Origin: an uncultured Gammaproteobacteria bacterium
GTDB taxonomy: Bacteria; Pseudomonadota; Gammaproteobacteria; Eutrophobiales; Eutrophobiaceae
Direction of reading: 5' to 3'
Assembly: GCA_951812995.1 (NCBI GenBank)
Contig: CATOTD010000006.1
Span: forward strand, 186,001 to 250,000
DNA: 64,000 nucleotides
Made by a program: the position numbers and the translations under genes. Of this stretch, positions 44,598 through 55,760 are shown one piece after another (the stretch's first letter is position 1; each line of letters starts with the position of its first letter). The notes beneath the pieces were generated by a model, which searched no databases, was not told the DNA's origin, and saw only the letters and a program-made list of their open reading frames with translations.

Positions 44598-45617
44598 TTG
44601 ACAACTCTCGCCAAGAAAATGAACCGTCGATCTTTTATTTCAAGTGTTTTACCCACCTTATTACTCCTGTATCAGTCACGGCTGACCGCCAATGAAACGC
44701 TAACAACGCTGAATAAAACAGGATATATCAGTGATCCACTATTTTTAACGCATCATATCGCCCCTGATCACCCAGAAAAACCAGACCGATTGAGATACAT
44801 TCAAAATGCAATGCGTGTATCGGGTTTACTTGAACAGGTAGTGCAAGTGGGCTTAAAACAGGACATAGGAGATTGGATAGAAACCCTGCATACAAAAGCA
44901 CATATTGCTTCAATACAACAGCATACGCCGCTTGCCCATCGTGCCGCCGAAGCCTGCGTTCGCGCCTGTCTCACGGCTGTTGATCAAGTCGCTATGAGTA
45001 AACTCGACAATGTATTTTGTGCGACTCGCCCACCAGGACACCATGCGCTAAATACCGGCAAGGAAGAAGGTTTTTGTTATTACAACCATGTTGCGATTGC
45101 TGCACGTTACGCGCAACAACAATATGGGTTGAAAAAAATATTGATCGTAGATTGGGACTATCATCACGGCAACGCAACAGAAGTGATGTTTTACGACGAT
45201 CCAAGTGTGTTGTGTTTTTCGACACATGATCGCCATGCCTATCCAGGTACAGGAGATCCAGCCAGAAAAGGTACCGGAAAGGGGCTAGGTTACAATATTA
45301 ATGTGCCGCTTCCATGCGGTACGAATGATGCAATGATAATGAATATCTTCCAGAACGTACTCTTGCCGACCGCTGATAAGTTTGCGCCAGATATTGTATT
45401 AATTTCAGCCGGTTTTGACAGCCGTGAACAGGACTTGCTTGGTTGTTTTGATATTACTGATGCCGGGTACGCATCCATGACGAAAACAGTGATGCAAATA
45501 GCCGCTGAGCATTGCCAGCACCGGTTAATATCCGTATTGGAAGGAGGCTACAATTTACCAGGTACTGCCGCTGCTGTCGTCACGCATGTTGCGACGTTGC
45601 TAGGCAAACATTCATGA
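44598..45617 (+). CDS. Histone-deacetylase-family amidohydrolase with putative Tat signal
   Basis: 339 aa from TTG 44598, or 332 aa from ATG 44619, which I prefer. All arginase-deacetylase fold catalytic elements are present: the His-His dyad in RPPGHHAL, the Zn ligands in DWDYHHGN and SAGFDS, and the transition-state Tyr in EGGYNLPG. Family members remove acetyl groups from lysine, polyamines or other small amides; the substrate is unknown. Unusually, ATG 44619 begins MNRRSFISSVLPTLLLLY, a twin-arginine plus hydrophobic stretch like a Tat signal, so the enzyme may fold with zinc in the cytoplasm and be exported. It converges on the DUF1820 gene with a 5-bp gap. Confidence 0.87.
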   Translation: MTTLAKKMNRRSFISSVLPTLLLLYQSRLTANETLTTLNKTGYISDPLFLTHHIAPDHPEKPDRLRYIQNAMRVSGLLEQVVQVGLKQDIGDWIETLHTKAHIASIQQHTPLAHRAAEACVRACLTAVDQVAMSKLDNVFCATRPPGHHALNTGKEEGFCYYNHVAIAARYAQQQYGLKKILIVDWDYHHGNATEVMFYDDPSVLCFSTHDRHAYPGTGDPARKGTGKGLGYNINVPLPCGTNDAMIMNIFQNVLLPTADKFAPDIVLISAGFDSREQDLLGCFDITDAGYASMTKTVMQIAAEHCQHRLISVLEGGYNLPGTAAAVVTHVATLLGKHS

Positions 45618-45622
45618 CGGGA

Positions 45623-45964
45623 TTATTGCAAATCACCTTCGCCGCTGGTTTTGGTATAGATAGGAAAGGGCGTGATGTTGCCTTCTTTTGTTGACGTTTC
45701 AGTTATTTTCGCGATCCCTTGTTTTTTTACTTCATCAATGCGGATGATCGAGTGTATCGGTACAAAGGTTTTTCCCACACCTTCAAATTCAGTTTTCAGG
45801 TTCTCTTCGGTAGGGTCAACAACGACTGATGTTCTTTCACCAAATACAAGATCCTTGATTTCAATAAAACCCAGCATGGCATCGTGATATACGTGCTTGG
45901 CGTAGATTTCATAGATCCGACCCTGATTATAAAAGATGATCTTGTAGATATTTTTATTTGACAT
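45623..45964 (-). CDS. DUF1820 family protein
   Basis: 113 aa, family length (PF08850). Strong family motifs: YKIIFYNQGRIYEIYAKHV, GFIEIKDLVFGE, VVVDPTEENLKTEFEGV, and PIHSIIRIDEVKKQGIAKI. It is a cytoplasmic protein of unknown function found across gammaproteobacteria. The C-terminal 20 residues are low complexity. It stands alone on the minus strand, downstream of the AbgT gene by about 85 bp. Confidence 0.92.
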   Translation of the reverse strand: MSNKNIYKIIFYNQGRIYEIYAKHVYHDAMLGFIEIKDLVFGERTSVVVDPTEENLKTEFEGVGKTFVPIHSIIRIDEVKKQGIAKITETSTKEGNITPFPIYTKTSGEGDLQ

Positions 45965-46049
45965 GATTGTTGTTCAAACCTGTTTTAGGTGGGCCTATTT
46001 ATGACCCAATTTCAAAAGCGGGCAATCATAGCATAGTTCAGTATAATCA

Positions 46050-47534
46050 CTATATTTTATAGAATAAATCGCCCCCCGGACCTAAGGGCAAGCCCGTCTT
46101 GACCCAGATTGCCAACAGCAATAACCATGCCACTAAAAAAGCAATGGTGTACGGCAACATCATCGCAACAACCGTGCCGAGACCCGAGCGGCGCACGTAT
46201 TTCTGGACTTCTATGATAATAATAATCATATACGGATTCATCGGCGTTATCACATTGCTGACTGAATCGCCCACACGATAGGCTGCCTGAGTCAGCTCGG
46301 GACTGATCCCAACCTGCATCAACATGGGCACAAATACCGGCGCAAAAAAGGCATATTTTGCTGATGAGGAACCGATAACAAGATTGATTAGCATCACCAT
46401 CAATACAAAACAACTCAATAACAACATGTCTTTAATCATCAATTCTCGCAAAAACTGACCGCCCGCAATCGCCAACATTTGCCCCAGTCCTGATTGATTA
46501 AACGCGGCGATGAACTGAGCCGCAAAAAAGGCTAATACAATATAGGGGCCAAGGCGCGCCATTACCTCGCCGAGAATATTCGCAACATCACGATCAGTGC
46601 TTACCGTGCCGACCAGGATGCCGTAGAGCAAACCGGGGATAAAAAAGAGGATAAATAACAACGGCACGGTGACCTCGATCCAACGGTCAAAGCGTTTCCC
46701 GACACCAAACAAGGGCCCGTGACTTAACGTAGTCGCACAATAAAATACAATGACTAACACGAATGCCGACAGAGATGCATAAAGCAATGCCCGCCTTTGT
46801 GTTGCGGTTAGCTCACTATGGCGATTATCCAGGTTTTGATCGGCAACGCCTTGTACTGCTGGCGCAACATAGCGCTCGGTTACGAACCAGCCGACAAATG
46901 TCAAGACTATGGTTGACGCTATCATGAACCACCAATTTCCTGTGACGGCAACTTGGTAGTCTGCATCGATAATCTGTGCACCTGATTGCGTAAACCCGGC
47001 TAACAAAGGATCCAGCGCGGTGATGAACAGGTTGGCACTAAAGCCGGCCGATACACCGGCAAAAGCAACGGCTATACCGGTTAATGGAGAACGTCCAGCG
47101 GCAATATAAATCGCCGCAGCGATGGGTATGAGGACGACGTAGCCCGCATCTAAGGCGATGGATGAAGTAATCCCTAGCAACATTGTTGCCGGTGTCAACA
47201 AGCGATGCGGCACATGTGTGATGGCATAATGCAATAGTGCCGGGAGAAAACCGGTTTTTTCCGCAAGCCCAATACCCAACATGCCAACGAGTACGATACC
47301 AAGCGGTGGAAAACTTATAAAGTTTGTTACCATAGTCGACAATAGCCACCAAACACCTTCCGTTGAGCTGAGATCAAAGGCGATCACTGCATTACCTTTA
47401 GGGTCAACAACACGCCAGCCTAAATGAGCGATTATATTTGAAAGCATAAAGATGAGTAGGGTGCCGATCACAAACAGGGTCGCTGGATCGGGCAGTCTAT
47501 TACCTGTTCTTTCGATGAATGACAGGATCTTCAT
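46050..47534 (-). CDS. AbgT-family transporter
   Basis: 494 aa polytopic membrane protein. The start ERTGNRLPDPATLFVIGTL is diagnostic of AbgT (PF03806). Other motifs: FPPLGIVLVGMLGIGLAEKTG, PLTGIAVAFAGVSAGFSAN, and NLVIGSSSAKYAFFAPVFVPM, plus GDSVSNVITPMNPY near the C-terminus. E. coli AbgT imports p-aminobenzoyl-glutamate; other members such as MtrF export sulfonamides. The direction and substrate here are unknown. The start overlaps the hydrolase stop by 4 bp, so the two are co-translated. Confidence 0.93.
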   Translation of the reverse strand: MKILSFIERTGNRLPDPATLFVIGTLLIFMLSNIIAHLGWRVVDPKGNAVIAFDLSSTEGVWWLLSTMVTNFISFPPLGIVLVGMLGIGLAEKTGFLPALLHYAITHVPHRLLTPATMLLGITSSIALDAGYVVLIPIAAAIYIAAGRSPLTGIAVAFAGVSAGFSANLFITALDPLLAGFTQSGAQIIDADYQVAVTGNWWFMIASTIVLTFVGWFVTERYVAPAVQGVADQNLDNRHSELTATQRRALLYASLSAFVLVIVFYCATTLSHGPLFGVGKRFDRWIEVTVPLLFILFFIPGLLYGILVGTVSTDRDVANILGEVMARLGPYIVLAFFAAQFIAAFNQSGLGQMLAIAGGQFLRELMIKDMLLLSCFVLMVMLINLVIGSSSAKYAFFAPVFVPMLMQVGISPELTQAAYRVGDSVSNVITPMNPYMIIIIIEVQKYVRRSGLGTVVAMMLPYTIAFLVAWLLLLAIWVKTGLPLGPGGDLFYKI

Positions 47535-48376
47535 TTTTTAAGTATATCGGCAATGAAATGATCAATACCGTCAGTATATTCCTTCCCACTCACGAGAAAG
47601 CCTTCATTATGCCCGCCGCTAATATCTAAAAATAGTTTCGGTGTTGTTGTTTCTTTTAAGGCGGCGGCAAATAATTGTCGGCCGTGCGTATATGGCACTA
47701 TTTCATCGTCTTTACTGTGAATAATGAGTATGGGTGATTTTATGTTCGCTATCCTGTCTATGGATGGATATTTAATGCGTGCCAATAGACCAATTGGAAG
47801 ATAGGGATAGTAATGTTTTCCCATATCTGTCATTGAGGTGAAACTTGATTCAATTATCAAGGCGGCCAGTGGATGTGCCTCAGCAAGCCCCATTGCAACC
47901 GCACCCCCTAAGGAACGGCCAAAGATAATAATATCATCATGCTCAATCTGCTTGTCGTTGATCAGATAGGTCAGTGCCGTTTCGGCATCAATATAGCTGC
48001 CGGCTTCTGATGGCTTACCCGTACTGTTGCCATAGCCTCGATAATCGATAATTAAAATAGACAATCCAAGCTGATGAAACAGCTTGATGCTGTCGAGTCG
48101 ATGGGAAATATTGCCAGCATTACCGTGTAGAAACAGCAGGCTTGCCCTTGGCACAGGGTGGGGTATCCACCAGGCATGTATGTTTTCTCCATCTGCTGTC
48201 GTCAGCGTCAGATCCTCGTAGTCCAGGGCAATGGCAGCTGGCGTTGCGACGATAGCCCGATGCGGCTGAAATATTAATTTTTCCTGGAAAAAATAGATCA
48301 AAATCGCAAGTGCTGACCATGCTGTGATAGTGATAAAAAGTATCGATTTAAATACTTGCAGGATCAAAAGCTCCAC
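47531..48376 (-). CDS. Alpha/beta hydrolase, YfhR/BEM46-like
   Basis: 281 aa. An N-terminal hydrophobic helix (about 10-30) could anchor it in the inner membrane. LFLHGNAGNIS is the oxyanion-hole region. The nucleophile Ser is in GRSLGGAVA, the acid Asp in HSKDDEIVP, and the His in SGGHNEGF, giving a complete triad. This fits peptidase family S9/serine hydrolase BEM46-like proteins; the substrate is unknown. It overlaps the AbgT gene by 4 bp, so it may act on a compound that transporter handles, which is inference. Confidence 0.88.
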   Translation of the reverse strand: MELLILQVFKSILFITITAWSALAILIYFFQEKLIFQPHRAIVATPAAIALDYEDLTLTTADGENIHAWWIPHPVPRASLLFLHGNAGNISHRLDSIKLFHQLGLSILIIDYRGYGNSTGKPSEAGSYIDAETALTYLINDKQIEHDDIIIFGRSLGGAVAMGLAEAHPLAALIIESSFTSMTDMGKHYYPYLPIGLLARIKYPSIDRIANIKSPILIIHSKDDEIVPYTHGRQLFAAALKETTTPKLFLDISGGHNEGFLVSGKEYTDGIDHFIADILKK

Positions 48377-48453
48377 CTATCGCTCCATGTGTCTATCAAT
48401 ACGGCATAGACAGTGTAATATCAACCGTTTCATTATCCGCCGCAACAGCTACG

Positions 48454-49443
<990 letters not shown>

Positions 49444-49527
49444 TTATAAAAATAATGACTATGGTATGTTAAAGCAGTCTGATCAACAAAGATTATCGAA
49501 GATAGAAAATTGCATTATTTTAATTTT

Positions 49528-49541
49528 AGTATTTAAATACT
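49528..49541. promoter_or_regulatory. 14-bp perfect palindrome between trxB and ftsK
   Basis: AGTATTTAAATACT is exactly self-complementary. It lies in the 180-bp AT-rich gap between divergent trxB and ftsK, followed by TATAAT-like sequences (TATAAT at 49555-49560). It could be an operator for either gene; no regulator is identified and AT-rich palindromes arise by chance. Confidence 0.3.
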
Positions 49542-49590
49542 CTCTTTATAAACATATAATTATAGATTATACCTAGCAAAAAGGATTAAC

Positions 49591-51897
49591 GTGTCACAAG
49601 CATCGCGCAAACAAAAAAAAAGTAAATTCATCTCTTATCATATCACCAGAAATGCGAGAGAAGTGTTGGTTTTTGCCGCATTGCTCATCGCGCCATTTTT
49701 ATTTTTCGCGCTGCTAACTTATCACCCTGATGACCCGGGTTGGTCACATTCAGTGACAACCTTTGCTGTGCATAATAGTACGGGTATTGTTGGTGCATGG
49801 ATAGCGGACATCATGCTCTATATCTTTGGCTATTTTGCGTATCTCATTCCTTTTATGGTCACGATCAGTAGTTGGCGACTTTTTCAACTGCGACGTAAAA
49901 AACAAACCTTTAATCAGTTCTTGTTTTCGATTCATGGTATTGGGATTGCCTGTGGATTAGTGGGTGGTTGCGGCCTTGCCTGGATGCATTTTATGGCTGG
50001 CAATGCCTTACCCCATGAGATTAGAGGCGCAGGCGGTATATTGGGTGATGTGGTTGGCTCAATGTTACTCAATGCAGCCGGAGATCTTGGTAGCACCTTA
50101 TTGATGCTGACTATGTTGATGATGGGTTTTAGTTTGTACACAGGCTTATCATGGCTATGGGTGATGGATGCAATGGGTCGCTTGACCTTGCGTATGGTTG
50201 CTAATTGCAGAAGCGGGCTTGCTTCATTCAAGGATGACACAGAAGGTCGCCGCGCAAGGAAAAATCGGGAACAGCGACTCAAGCAAGAACAAGAAATACT
50301 GGAACACCGCATACCACCAGAGATTGGCCCGACGCTTACTGAGATAGAACCTAGTCTCCGTGCGATTAGGGAAAAACAAGAAAACTTATTTGAACCGCCC
50401 GCAGAGACAACATTGCCGCCTTTGAGTTTGCTGGATGCCCCCCCGCCTGCAAAAACCCAGTATTCAAAAGAAGCCTTGGCAGCCATATCGAGAAAAGTCG
50501 AGTTGAAATTGAAAGAATTTAACGTGACGGTGACCGTTGTTGCGGTCTATCCCGGGCCTGTTATCACCCGTTTTGAACTCAATCCTGCACCTGGCGTAAA
50601 GGGCAGTCAGATAACCAATCTGGCAAAAGATCTGGCACGCTCATTAGCGGTTGTTAGTGTCAGAGTGGTCGATGTAATACCTGGAAAATCTTATATTGGT
50701 CTTGAGATCCCGAATGAAAATCGTGAGCTCGTGACGCTAGGTGAGATTCTAAATGCGACAGAATATGAATCGATGAAGTCCCCGCTGGTATTGGCCTTGG
50801 GCAAAGACATCAGTGGCAGACCCATCGTGACGGATTTGGGCAAAATGCCGCATTTATTAGTCGCGGGTACCACGGGTTCGGGTAAGTCGGTTGCGTTAAA
50901 TGCCATGATCTTAAGCCTGCTTTATAAGGCCACGGCACAGGAGGTCAGGTTGATCATGATCGATCCCAAGATGCTTGAATTATCCGTTTATGAAGGCATC
51001 CCTAATTTATTGGCACCTGTCGTTACCGATATGAAAGAAGCAGCTAACGCATTGCGTTGGTGTGTTGCAGAGATGGAACGTCGTTATAAACTAATGGCCG
51101 CATTGGGTGTTAGAAATATTACCGGATATAACAAAAAAGTGAGCGATGCCATCGCCCGCGGCAATCCGCTACCCGATCCATGTTATAAACCTGTCAACCT
51201 AGAAGATGAGATACGCTATTTAGAAAAATTGCCTTTCATTGTTGTGATCATCGACGAACTAGCCGACATGATGATGACGGTAGGCAAAAAGGTAGAAGAG
51301 CTTATTGCCAGACTCGCACAAAAGGCGAGGGCCGCGGGCGTGCATCTGATTTTGGCAACACAACGACCGTCAGTCGATGTTATTACGGGTTTAATAAAGG
51401 CAAATGTGCCAACGCGTATTGCCTTTCAAGTTTCTTCAAAAATAGATTCAAGGACTATTCTGGATCAAATGGGTGCGGAGCAACTATTAGGACATGGTGA
51501 TATGCTGTATTTACCGCCTGGTACAAGCCTGCCTGAACGAGTACACGGCGCATTTGTCGCAGATGAAGAGGTGCACAAAGTAGTTAATGATCTTAAATCC
51601 AGGGGCGAGCCTGAATACATAGACAACATATTACGCGGATCTACTGAAGGGGGTGCTGATGCAATACCCGGGATCGATGCACCAGACAATGAGATGGATC
51701 CACTCTATGATGAAGCCGTACGCATCGTGACTGAAACACGCAAGGCCTCCATATCGTATATCCAGCGACGATTAAAAGTGGGCTATAATCGTGCCGCCCG
51801 GATGATGGAGGAAATGGAAAAAAGTGGTGTGGTTGGTGCATTGGAAGCAAACGGTAATCGCGAGATTCTGGCCGCACCGCCGCCGCCAATAGATTAA
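49591..51897 (+). CDS. ftsK: DNA translocase FtsK
   Basis: 768 aa, the short-linker form. Four or so N-terminal membrane helices (about 27-190) anchor it at the septum, then a charged linker (about 215-300). The motor has Walker A GTTGSGKS (about 430-437) and Walker [30 protein letters not shown] and [11 protein letters not shown] are FtsK/SpoIIIE signatures. The last 70 residues form the winged-helix gamma domain that reads KOPS sites ([20 protein letters not shown]). It segregates chromosome termini at division. Start is GTG with AAAAAGGA upstream. lolA follows by 8 bp. Confidence 0.96.
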   Translation: MSQASRKQKKSKFISYHITRNAREVLVFAALLIAPFLFFALLTYHPDDPGWSHSVTTFAVHNSTGIVGAWIADIMLYIFGYFAYLIPFMVTISSWRLFQLRRKKQTFNQFLFSIHGIGIACGLVGGCGLAWMHFMAGNALPHEIRGAGGILGDVVGSMLLNAAGDLGSTLLMLTMLMMGFSLYTGLSWLWVMDAMGRLTLRMVANCRSGLASFKDDTEGRRARKNREQRLKQEQEILEHRIPPEIGPTLTEIEPSLRAIREKQENLFEPPAETTLPPLSLLDAPPPAKTQYSKEALAAISRKVELKLKEFNVTVTVVAVYPGPVITRFELNPAPGVKGSQITNLAKDLARSLAVVSVRVVDVIPGKSYIGLEIPNENRELVTLGEILNATEYESMKSPLVLALGKDISGRPIVTDLGKMPHLLVAGTTGSGKSVALNAMILSLLYKATAQEVRLIMIDPKMLELSVYEGIPNLLAPVVTDMKEAANALRWCVAEMERRYKLMAALGVRNITGYNKKVSDAIARGNPLPDPCYKPVNLEDEIRYLEKLPFIVVIIDELADMMMTVGKKVEELIARLAQKARAAGVHLILATQRPSVDVITGLIKANVPTRIAFQVSSKIDSRTILDQMGAEQLLGHGDMLYLPPGTSLPERVHGAFVADEEVHKVVNDLKSRGEPEYIDNILRGSTEGGADAIPGIDAPDNEMDPLYDEAVRIVTETRKASISYIQRRLKVGYNRAARMMEEMEKSGVVGALEANGNREILAAPPPPID

Positions 51898-51905
51898 CTA
51901 TAGCG

Positions 51906-52559
51906 ATGATTAACTATAAAATATTTATTGTTTACGTGTTTTTTATGACAGCCTGTCCCCTTGTTTTAGCGGCTGAACGTGTCGATCAATTAAAAGTATT
52001 CTTGCATGAATTTGAAACATTACGCGCCAAGTTTACCCAGACCTTATTGAATGAACACGGTAAACCAATCGAAAAAACATCAGGCACCTTACACCTGCAA
52101 CAACCGGGAAAATTTAATTGGTCGTATACAGAACCTTATGCGTTGAGCATCATTTCAGATGGTGAGGTGTTGTGGATATATGATGCAGATCTTGAACAAC
52201 TGACGATTAGAACACTGAACAATGATGCGCTTCAAAAAACACCAGTCGCTATTATCTTGAATGATTCAAAACTGGAAAAATATTTTGTGCAAACTGATTT
52301 AGGTAAAATAGAAGGGTTTAACTGGATAGAATTAACGCCCCGTGATTTGGAGGCACAATATAAAAACATCCGTCTTGGATTCGATGTCAAGCGCCTGGGC
52401 ATGATGATCATTGCTGATAATTTGGGTCAGACTACACGCATTGATTTTAGCGATGTTGCTAAAAACGCAACATTATCCCCCGCGTTATTTAACTTTGAAA
52501 TCCCGATGAATGTTGATGTGATCGATGAAAGACGCGCCATCAAAGCTACGCCAGAGTGA
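51906..52559 (+). CDS. lolA: Outer-membrane lipoprotein carrier LolA
   Basis: 217 aa. The signal peptide (residues 1-22) ends near PLVLA/AERV. The mature chain begins with FLHEFETLRAKFTQTL and continues GTLHLQQPGKFNWSYTEPY and DGEVLWIYDADLEQ, all LolA hallmarks of the open beta-barrel that carries lipoproteins across the periplasm. It accepts cargo from the LolC/F-LolD complex encoded near 34 kb. It follows ftsK by 8 bp, the usual ftsK-lolA-rarA order. Confidence 0.95.
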   Translation: MINYKIFIVYVFFMTACPLVLAAERVDQLKVFLHEFETLRAKFTQTLLNEHGKPIEKTSGTLHLQQPGKFNWSYTEPYALSIISDGEVLWIYDADLEQLTIRTLNNDALQKTPVAIILNDSKLEKYFVQTDLGKIEGFNWIELTPRDLEAQYKNIRLGFDVKRLGMMIIADNLGQTTRIDFSDVAKNATLSPALFNFEIPMNVDVIDERRAIKATPE

Positions 52560-52669
52560 CGTATCTGATCGCCGTATGCATTTTACCAGTTAAGCCATGG
52601 TTCAGCTTGGGTATGAACGGGGTGGATACGGAAGACGCTGAATAAAAAACCTACATCTCAACCACAGTA

Positions 52670-53989
52670 TTGCAGGCAGTCATGAAAAAAGAGACGGATT
52701 ACAGCCCGCTGGCCGATCGTATGCGCCCGACTACGCTTGATGACTATAGCGGGCAAGATCACATTTTGGGCGATAACAAACCGTTAAGACTCGCGATACA
52801 ACAAGGTCGCCTACATTCTATGGTTTTCTGGGGACCGCCAGGCACAGGAAAAACAACGCTTGCAAGATTGATTACCAAGTCCTGCGCCGCACAGTTTCTG
52901 GCAGTTTCTGCTGTTTTAAGCGGGGTCAAAGATATCCGATCGGCCCTGGAACAGGCCAAACAATTTAGAACAGTCTACAACAAAGATACCGTGTTATTTG
53001 TGGATGAGGTACATCGATTCAACAAATCACAACAAGATGCATTTCTGCCTTATGTTGAAGATGGCACGATAACATTCATTGGTGCGACCACTGAAAACCC
53101 TTCCTTTGAATTGAACAATGCCTTGCTATCACGTGTGCGTGTGTATGTTCTAAAAGCACTCACAACAGACAGCATTAAAACTATCCTGGAAAACGCATTG
53201 CAAGATAAGGATCAAGGGCTGGGTAAATTGGCATTAACGCTTGATAAAACGGCCCTTATTAAACTGGCGGCGGTGGCAGATGGCGATGCAAGACGGGCTT
53301 TGAATCTACTCGAGATTGCATCTGATCTGGCAGAAGCGGGCGTTATCACCGAACGTCTATTAAGTGCAGTATTAGCTGATGGATCAGTAAGACGCTTTGA
53401 TAAGGGCGGCGATGTATTTTACGATCAAATATCGGCACTGCATAAATCTGTCAGAGGCTCAAACCCAGACGCAGCACTGTACTGGTTTGCAAGAATGATC
53501 GACGGCGGCGTTGACCCATTCTATGTCGCCCGCCGTGTGGTACGTATGGCGACTGAGGATATAGGCAATGCTGATCCAAGGGGCTTGCGATTGGCTTTGG
53601 ATGCCTGGGAAACACAAGAACGCTTAGGTTCGCCCGAAGGTGAGCTGGCAATCGCACAAGCGATTATCTACCTTGCTTGTGCGGCCAAAAGTAATGCGGT
53701 TTATACGGCCTTGGATGCGGCACTGGCAGATGCAAAACAGTCTGGTTCTCTGGAAGTACCGTTGCATTTACGCAGTGCGCCAACGCAGTTGATGAAGTCT
53801 TTGGATTACGGCAAAGGTTATCGCTATGCGCATCAAGAAGCAGAAGCCTATGCCGCAGGTGAACATTATTTTCCAGATGCAATAGAATCCAGAGAATATT
53901 ATCATCCCGTCAATAGAGGCTTGGAAATAAAGATAGCTGAAAAACTGGCGCACTTGCGTACATTGGATAAAGCGGCAAAAAATAAATAA
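52670..53989 (+). CDS. rarA: Replication-associated recombination protein RarA (MgsA)
   Basis: 439 aa AAA+ ATPase; Met5 (52682) is an alternative start that fits homologues well. Walker A is GPPGTGKT (about 58-65) and Walker [41 protein letters not shown] holds sensor 1, and [13 protein letters not shown] the sensor 2 region. The C-terminal part contains [17 protein letters not shown], the MgsA tetramerisation domain. It acts at stalled forks. Order after lolA is conserved in gammaproteobacteria. Confidence 0.95.
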   Translation: MQAVMKKETDYSPLADRMRPTTLDDYSGQDHILGDNKPLRLAIQQGRLHSMVFWGPPGTGKTTLARLITKSCAAQFLAVSAVLSGVKDIRSALEQAKQFRTVYNKDTVLFVDEVHRFNKSQQDAFLPYVEDGTITFIGATTENPSFELNNALLSRVRVYVLKALTTDSIKTILENALQDKDQGLGKLALTLDKTALIKLAAVADGDARRALNLLEIASDLAEAGVITERLLSAVLADGSVRRFDKGGDVFYDQISALHKSVRGSNPDAALYWFARMIDGGVDPFYVARRVVRMATEDIGNADPRGLRLALDAWETQERLGSPEGELAIAQAIIYLACAAKSNAVYTALDAALADAKQSGSLEVPLHLRSAPTQLMKSLDYGKGYRYAHQEAEAYAAGEHYFPDAIESREYYHPVNRGLEIKIAEKLAHLRTLDKAAKNK

Positions 53990-54030
53990 GACACCCATCA
54001 TATCGACATTAATCGTAGCTATAAGAAAAA

Positions 54031-54411
54031 ATGATGCATTTGATTTCAATCGCAGCCGGTGGGGCACTCGGGGCATTATTGCGCGTCGGGTTTTCCAGTG
54101 GTGCGCATTATCTGCTAGGCAAAGACTTTCCCTATGGCACGATGCTCGTTAATGTGATCGGCTCTTTTTTTATCGGTATGGTTTATATTTTCATGCTTGA
54201 GCGGTCTGCACTAACAGAAGATTGGCGCGCATTTCTGGTACCAGGTTTGCTTGGCGCATTGACTACATTTTCAACTTTTTCATTTGAAACTATCCAGCTT
54301 ATGGAGTCTGGAGAAATGTTGAAAGCAGGATTGAATATTTTGCTCTCAATCGGTTTATGTTTGGGTGCTTGTTGGCTTGCTATGGTCGTTGCCCGCCAAA
54401 CAGCGTTGTAA
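54031..54411 (+). CDS. crcB: Fluoride channel CrcB (Fluc)
   Basis: 126 aa with four membrane helices. Family motifs: GGALGALLRVGFS, PYGTMLVNVIGSFFIG, and GLLGALTTFSTFSFE with the Phe-box and TTFST ion-path residues. Dual-topology dimers export toxic fluoride. The start may be Met1 or Met2. It sits between rarA and serS, the pseudomonad order. The 41-bp gap upstream is too short for a fluoride riboswitch and none is seen. Confidence 0.94.
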   Translation: MMHLISIAAGGALGALLRVGFSSGAHYLLGKDFPYGTMLVNVIGSFFIGMVYIFMLERSALTEDWRAFLVPGLLGALTTFSTFSFETIQLMESGEMLKAGLNILLSIGLCLGACWLAMVVARQTAL

Positions 54412-54441
54412 CTAATACGTATTTAAGGATAAATTACAGTC

Positions 54442-55719
54442 ATGTTAGATCCACAATTATTGCGTAACAAAATCGATAGCGTGGCGGTTGCTTTAAGTAA
54501 GCGCAATATGACGCTGGCAATAAATGAGATCCAAAAGCTCGAAAAAAAACGCAAGGCGATTCAAGTTGAAACTGAAGAATTGCAATCTTTGCGTAATGCA
54601 CACTCCAAAGAAATTGGGCTGTTAAAATCTAAAGGCGCAGATGCCACTCCCATCATGGAGAAAGTTGCCGCTATTAAAATGCAGCTTGATAAAAGCGCCA
54701 CTCGGCTTACTGCAATGCAAGAAAAATTAAACGAGATTCTAGCGGCTATTCCAAATATTCCGCATGACTCAGTGCCGAGTGGGAAAACCGCAGATGATAA
54801 TGAAACAGTGCGTATCTGGGGGGAGCCGAAGCAATTTGATTTTATGGCTAGCGATCATGTTGATTTAGGCGAGTCGCTGGGTTTGATTGATTTTGAAACG
54901 GCGGCCAAGATAAGTAGTTCGCGTTTTGTTGTGATGCGGGGTGGTATCGCGCATCTACATCGCGCGTTAATTCAATTTATGCTAGATACACATATCCAAG
55001 AACATGGCTATTTGGAAATCAATGTACCTTATCTGGTGAATGCGGATAGTTGTTTTGGCACCGGCCAGTTACCCAAGTTTGCAGAAGATTTGTTCCATGT
55101 CCAAGCACAGGGCTTGTACTTGATCCCAACGGCAGAGGTGCCGGTCACGAATATGGTGCGTGATGTGATATTAAACGACAACGAATTACCAAAAAAATAT
55201 GTTTGTCATTCACCTTGCTTCAGAAGCGAAGCGGGTGCCTATGGTAAAGATACACGCGGCATGATCCGCCAACATCAATTTGAAAAAGTGGAAATGGTAC
55301 AACTGGTCAAGCCCGAGACCTCCTATACTGTATTGGAAGCGCTGACCAGACATGCAGAAAACATATTACAAAAATTAAAGCTACCTTACCGCGTGGTTAA
55401 TTTATGTGGTGGTGATTTAGGTTTTTCTGCTGCCAAGACCTATGATATTGAAGTTTGGTTGCCCGGCCAAAACAAGTACCGGGAAATCTCTTCTTGCAGT
55501 AATTTTGAAGCCTTTCAGGCACGCCGCATGAAGGCACGCTGGCGCAACCCCGCAACCAATAAGCCAGAATTATTGCATACACTAAATGGCTCAGGTTTAG
55601 CGGTGGGTCGAACATTAATTGCGGTCATGGAAAACTACCAGGACGAAAATGGCAACATCATAGTGCCCGAGGTGTTGCGCCCCTATATGAATAATCAACG
55701 ATTTATAAGTAGGCAATAA
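54442..55719 (+). CDS. serS: Seryl-tRNA synthetase
   Basis: 425 aa, normal length. The N-terminal helical arm (about 1-110, charged coiled coil) binds the long variable arm of tRNA-Ser. Class II motif 2 is [20 protein letters not shown] and motif 3 is [30 protein letters not shown] (TAE serine-binding motif) and [14 protein letters not shown] are also present. AAGGA lies near 54426, a little far from the ATG. A substrate, tRNA-Ser(UGA), is encoded at 59848. Confidence 0.97.
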   Translation: MLDPQLLRNKIDSVAVALSKRNMTLAINEIQKLEKKRKAIQVETEELQSLRNAHSKEIGLLKSKGADATPIMEKVAAIKMQLDKSATRLTAMQEKLNEILAAIPNIPHDSVPSGKTADDNETVRIWGEPKQFDFMASDHVDLGESLGLIDFETAAKISSSRFVVMRGGIAHLHRALIQFMLDTHIQEHGYLEINVPYLVNADSCFGTGQLPKFAEDLFHVQAQGLYLIPTAEVPVTNMVRDVILNDNELPKKYVCHSPCFRSEAGAYGKDTRGMIRQHQFEKVEMVQLVKPETSYTVLEALTRHAENILQKLKLPYRVVNLCGGDLGFSAAKTYDIEVWLPGQNKYREISSCSNFEAFQARRMKARWRNPATNKPELLHTLNGSGLAVGRTLIAVMENYQDENGNIIVPEVLRPYMNNQRFISRQ

Positions 55720-55760
55720 CACGCCCGAGTAGGTGCTATTAATGTGTACGATGCATCACT

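Noticed and set aside
53990..54031. Fluoride riboswitch before crcB
   Set aside because: The 41-bp gap is too short and no riboswitch-like sequence is visible.
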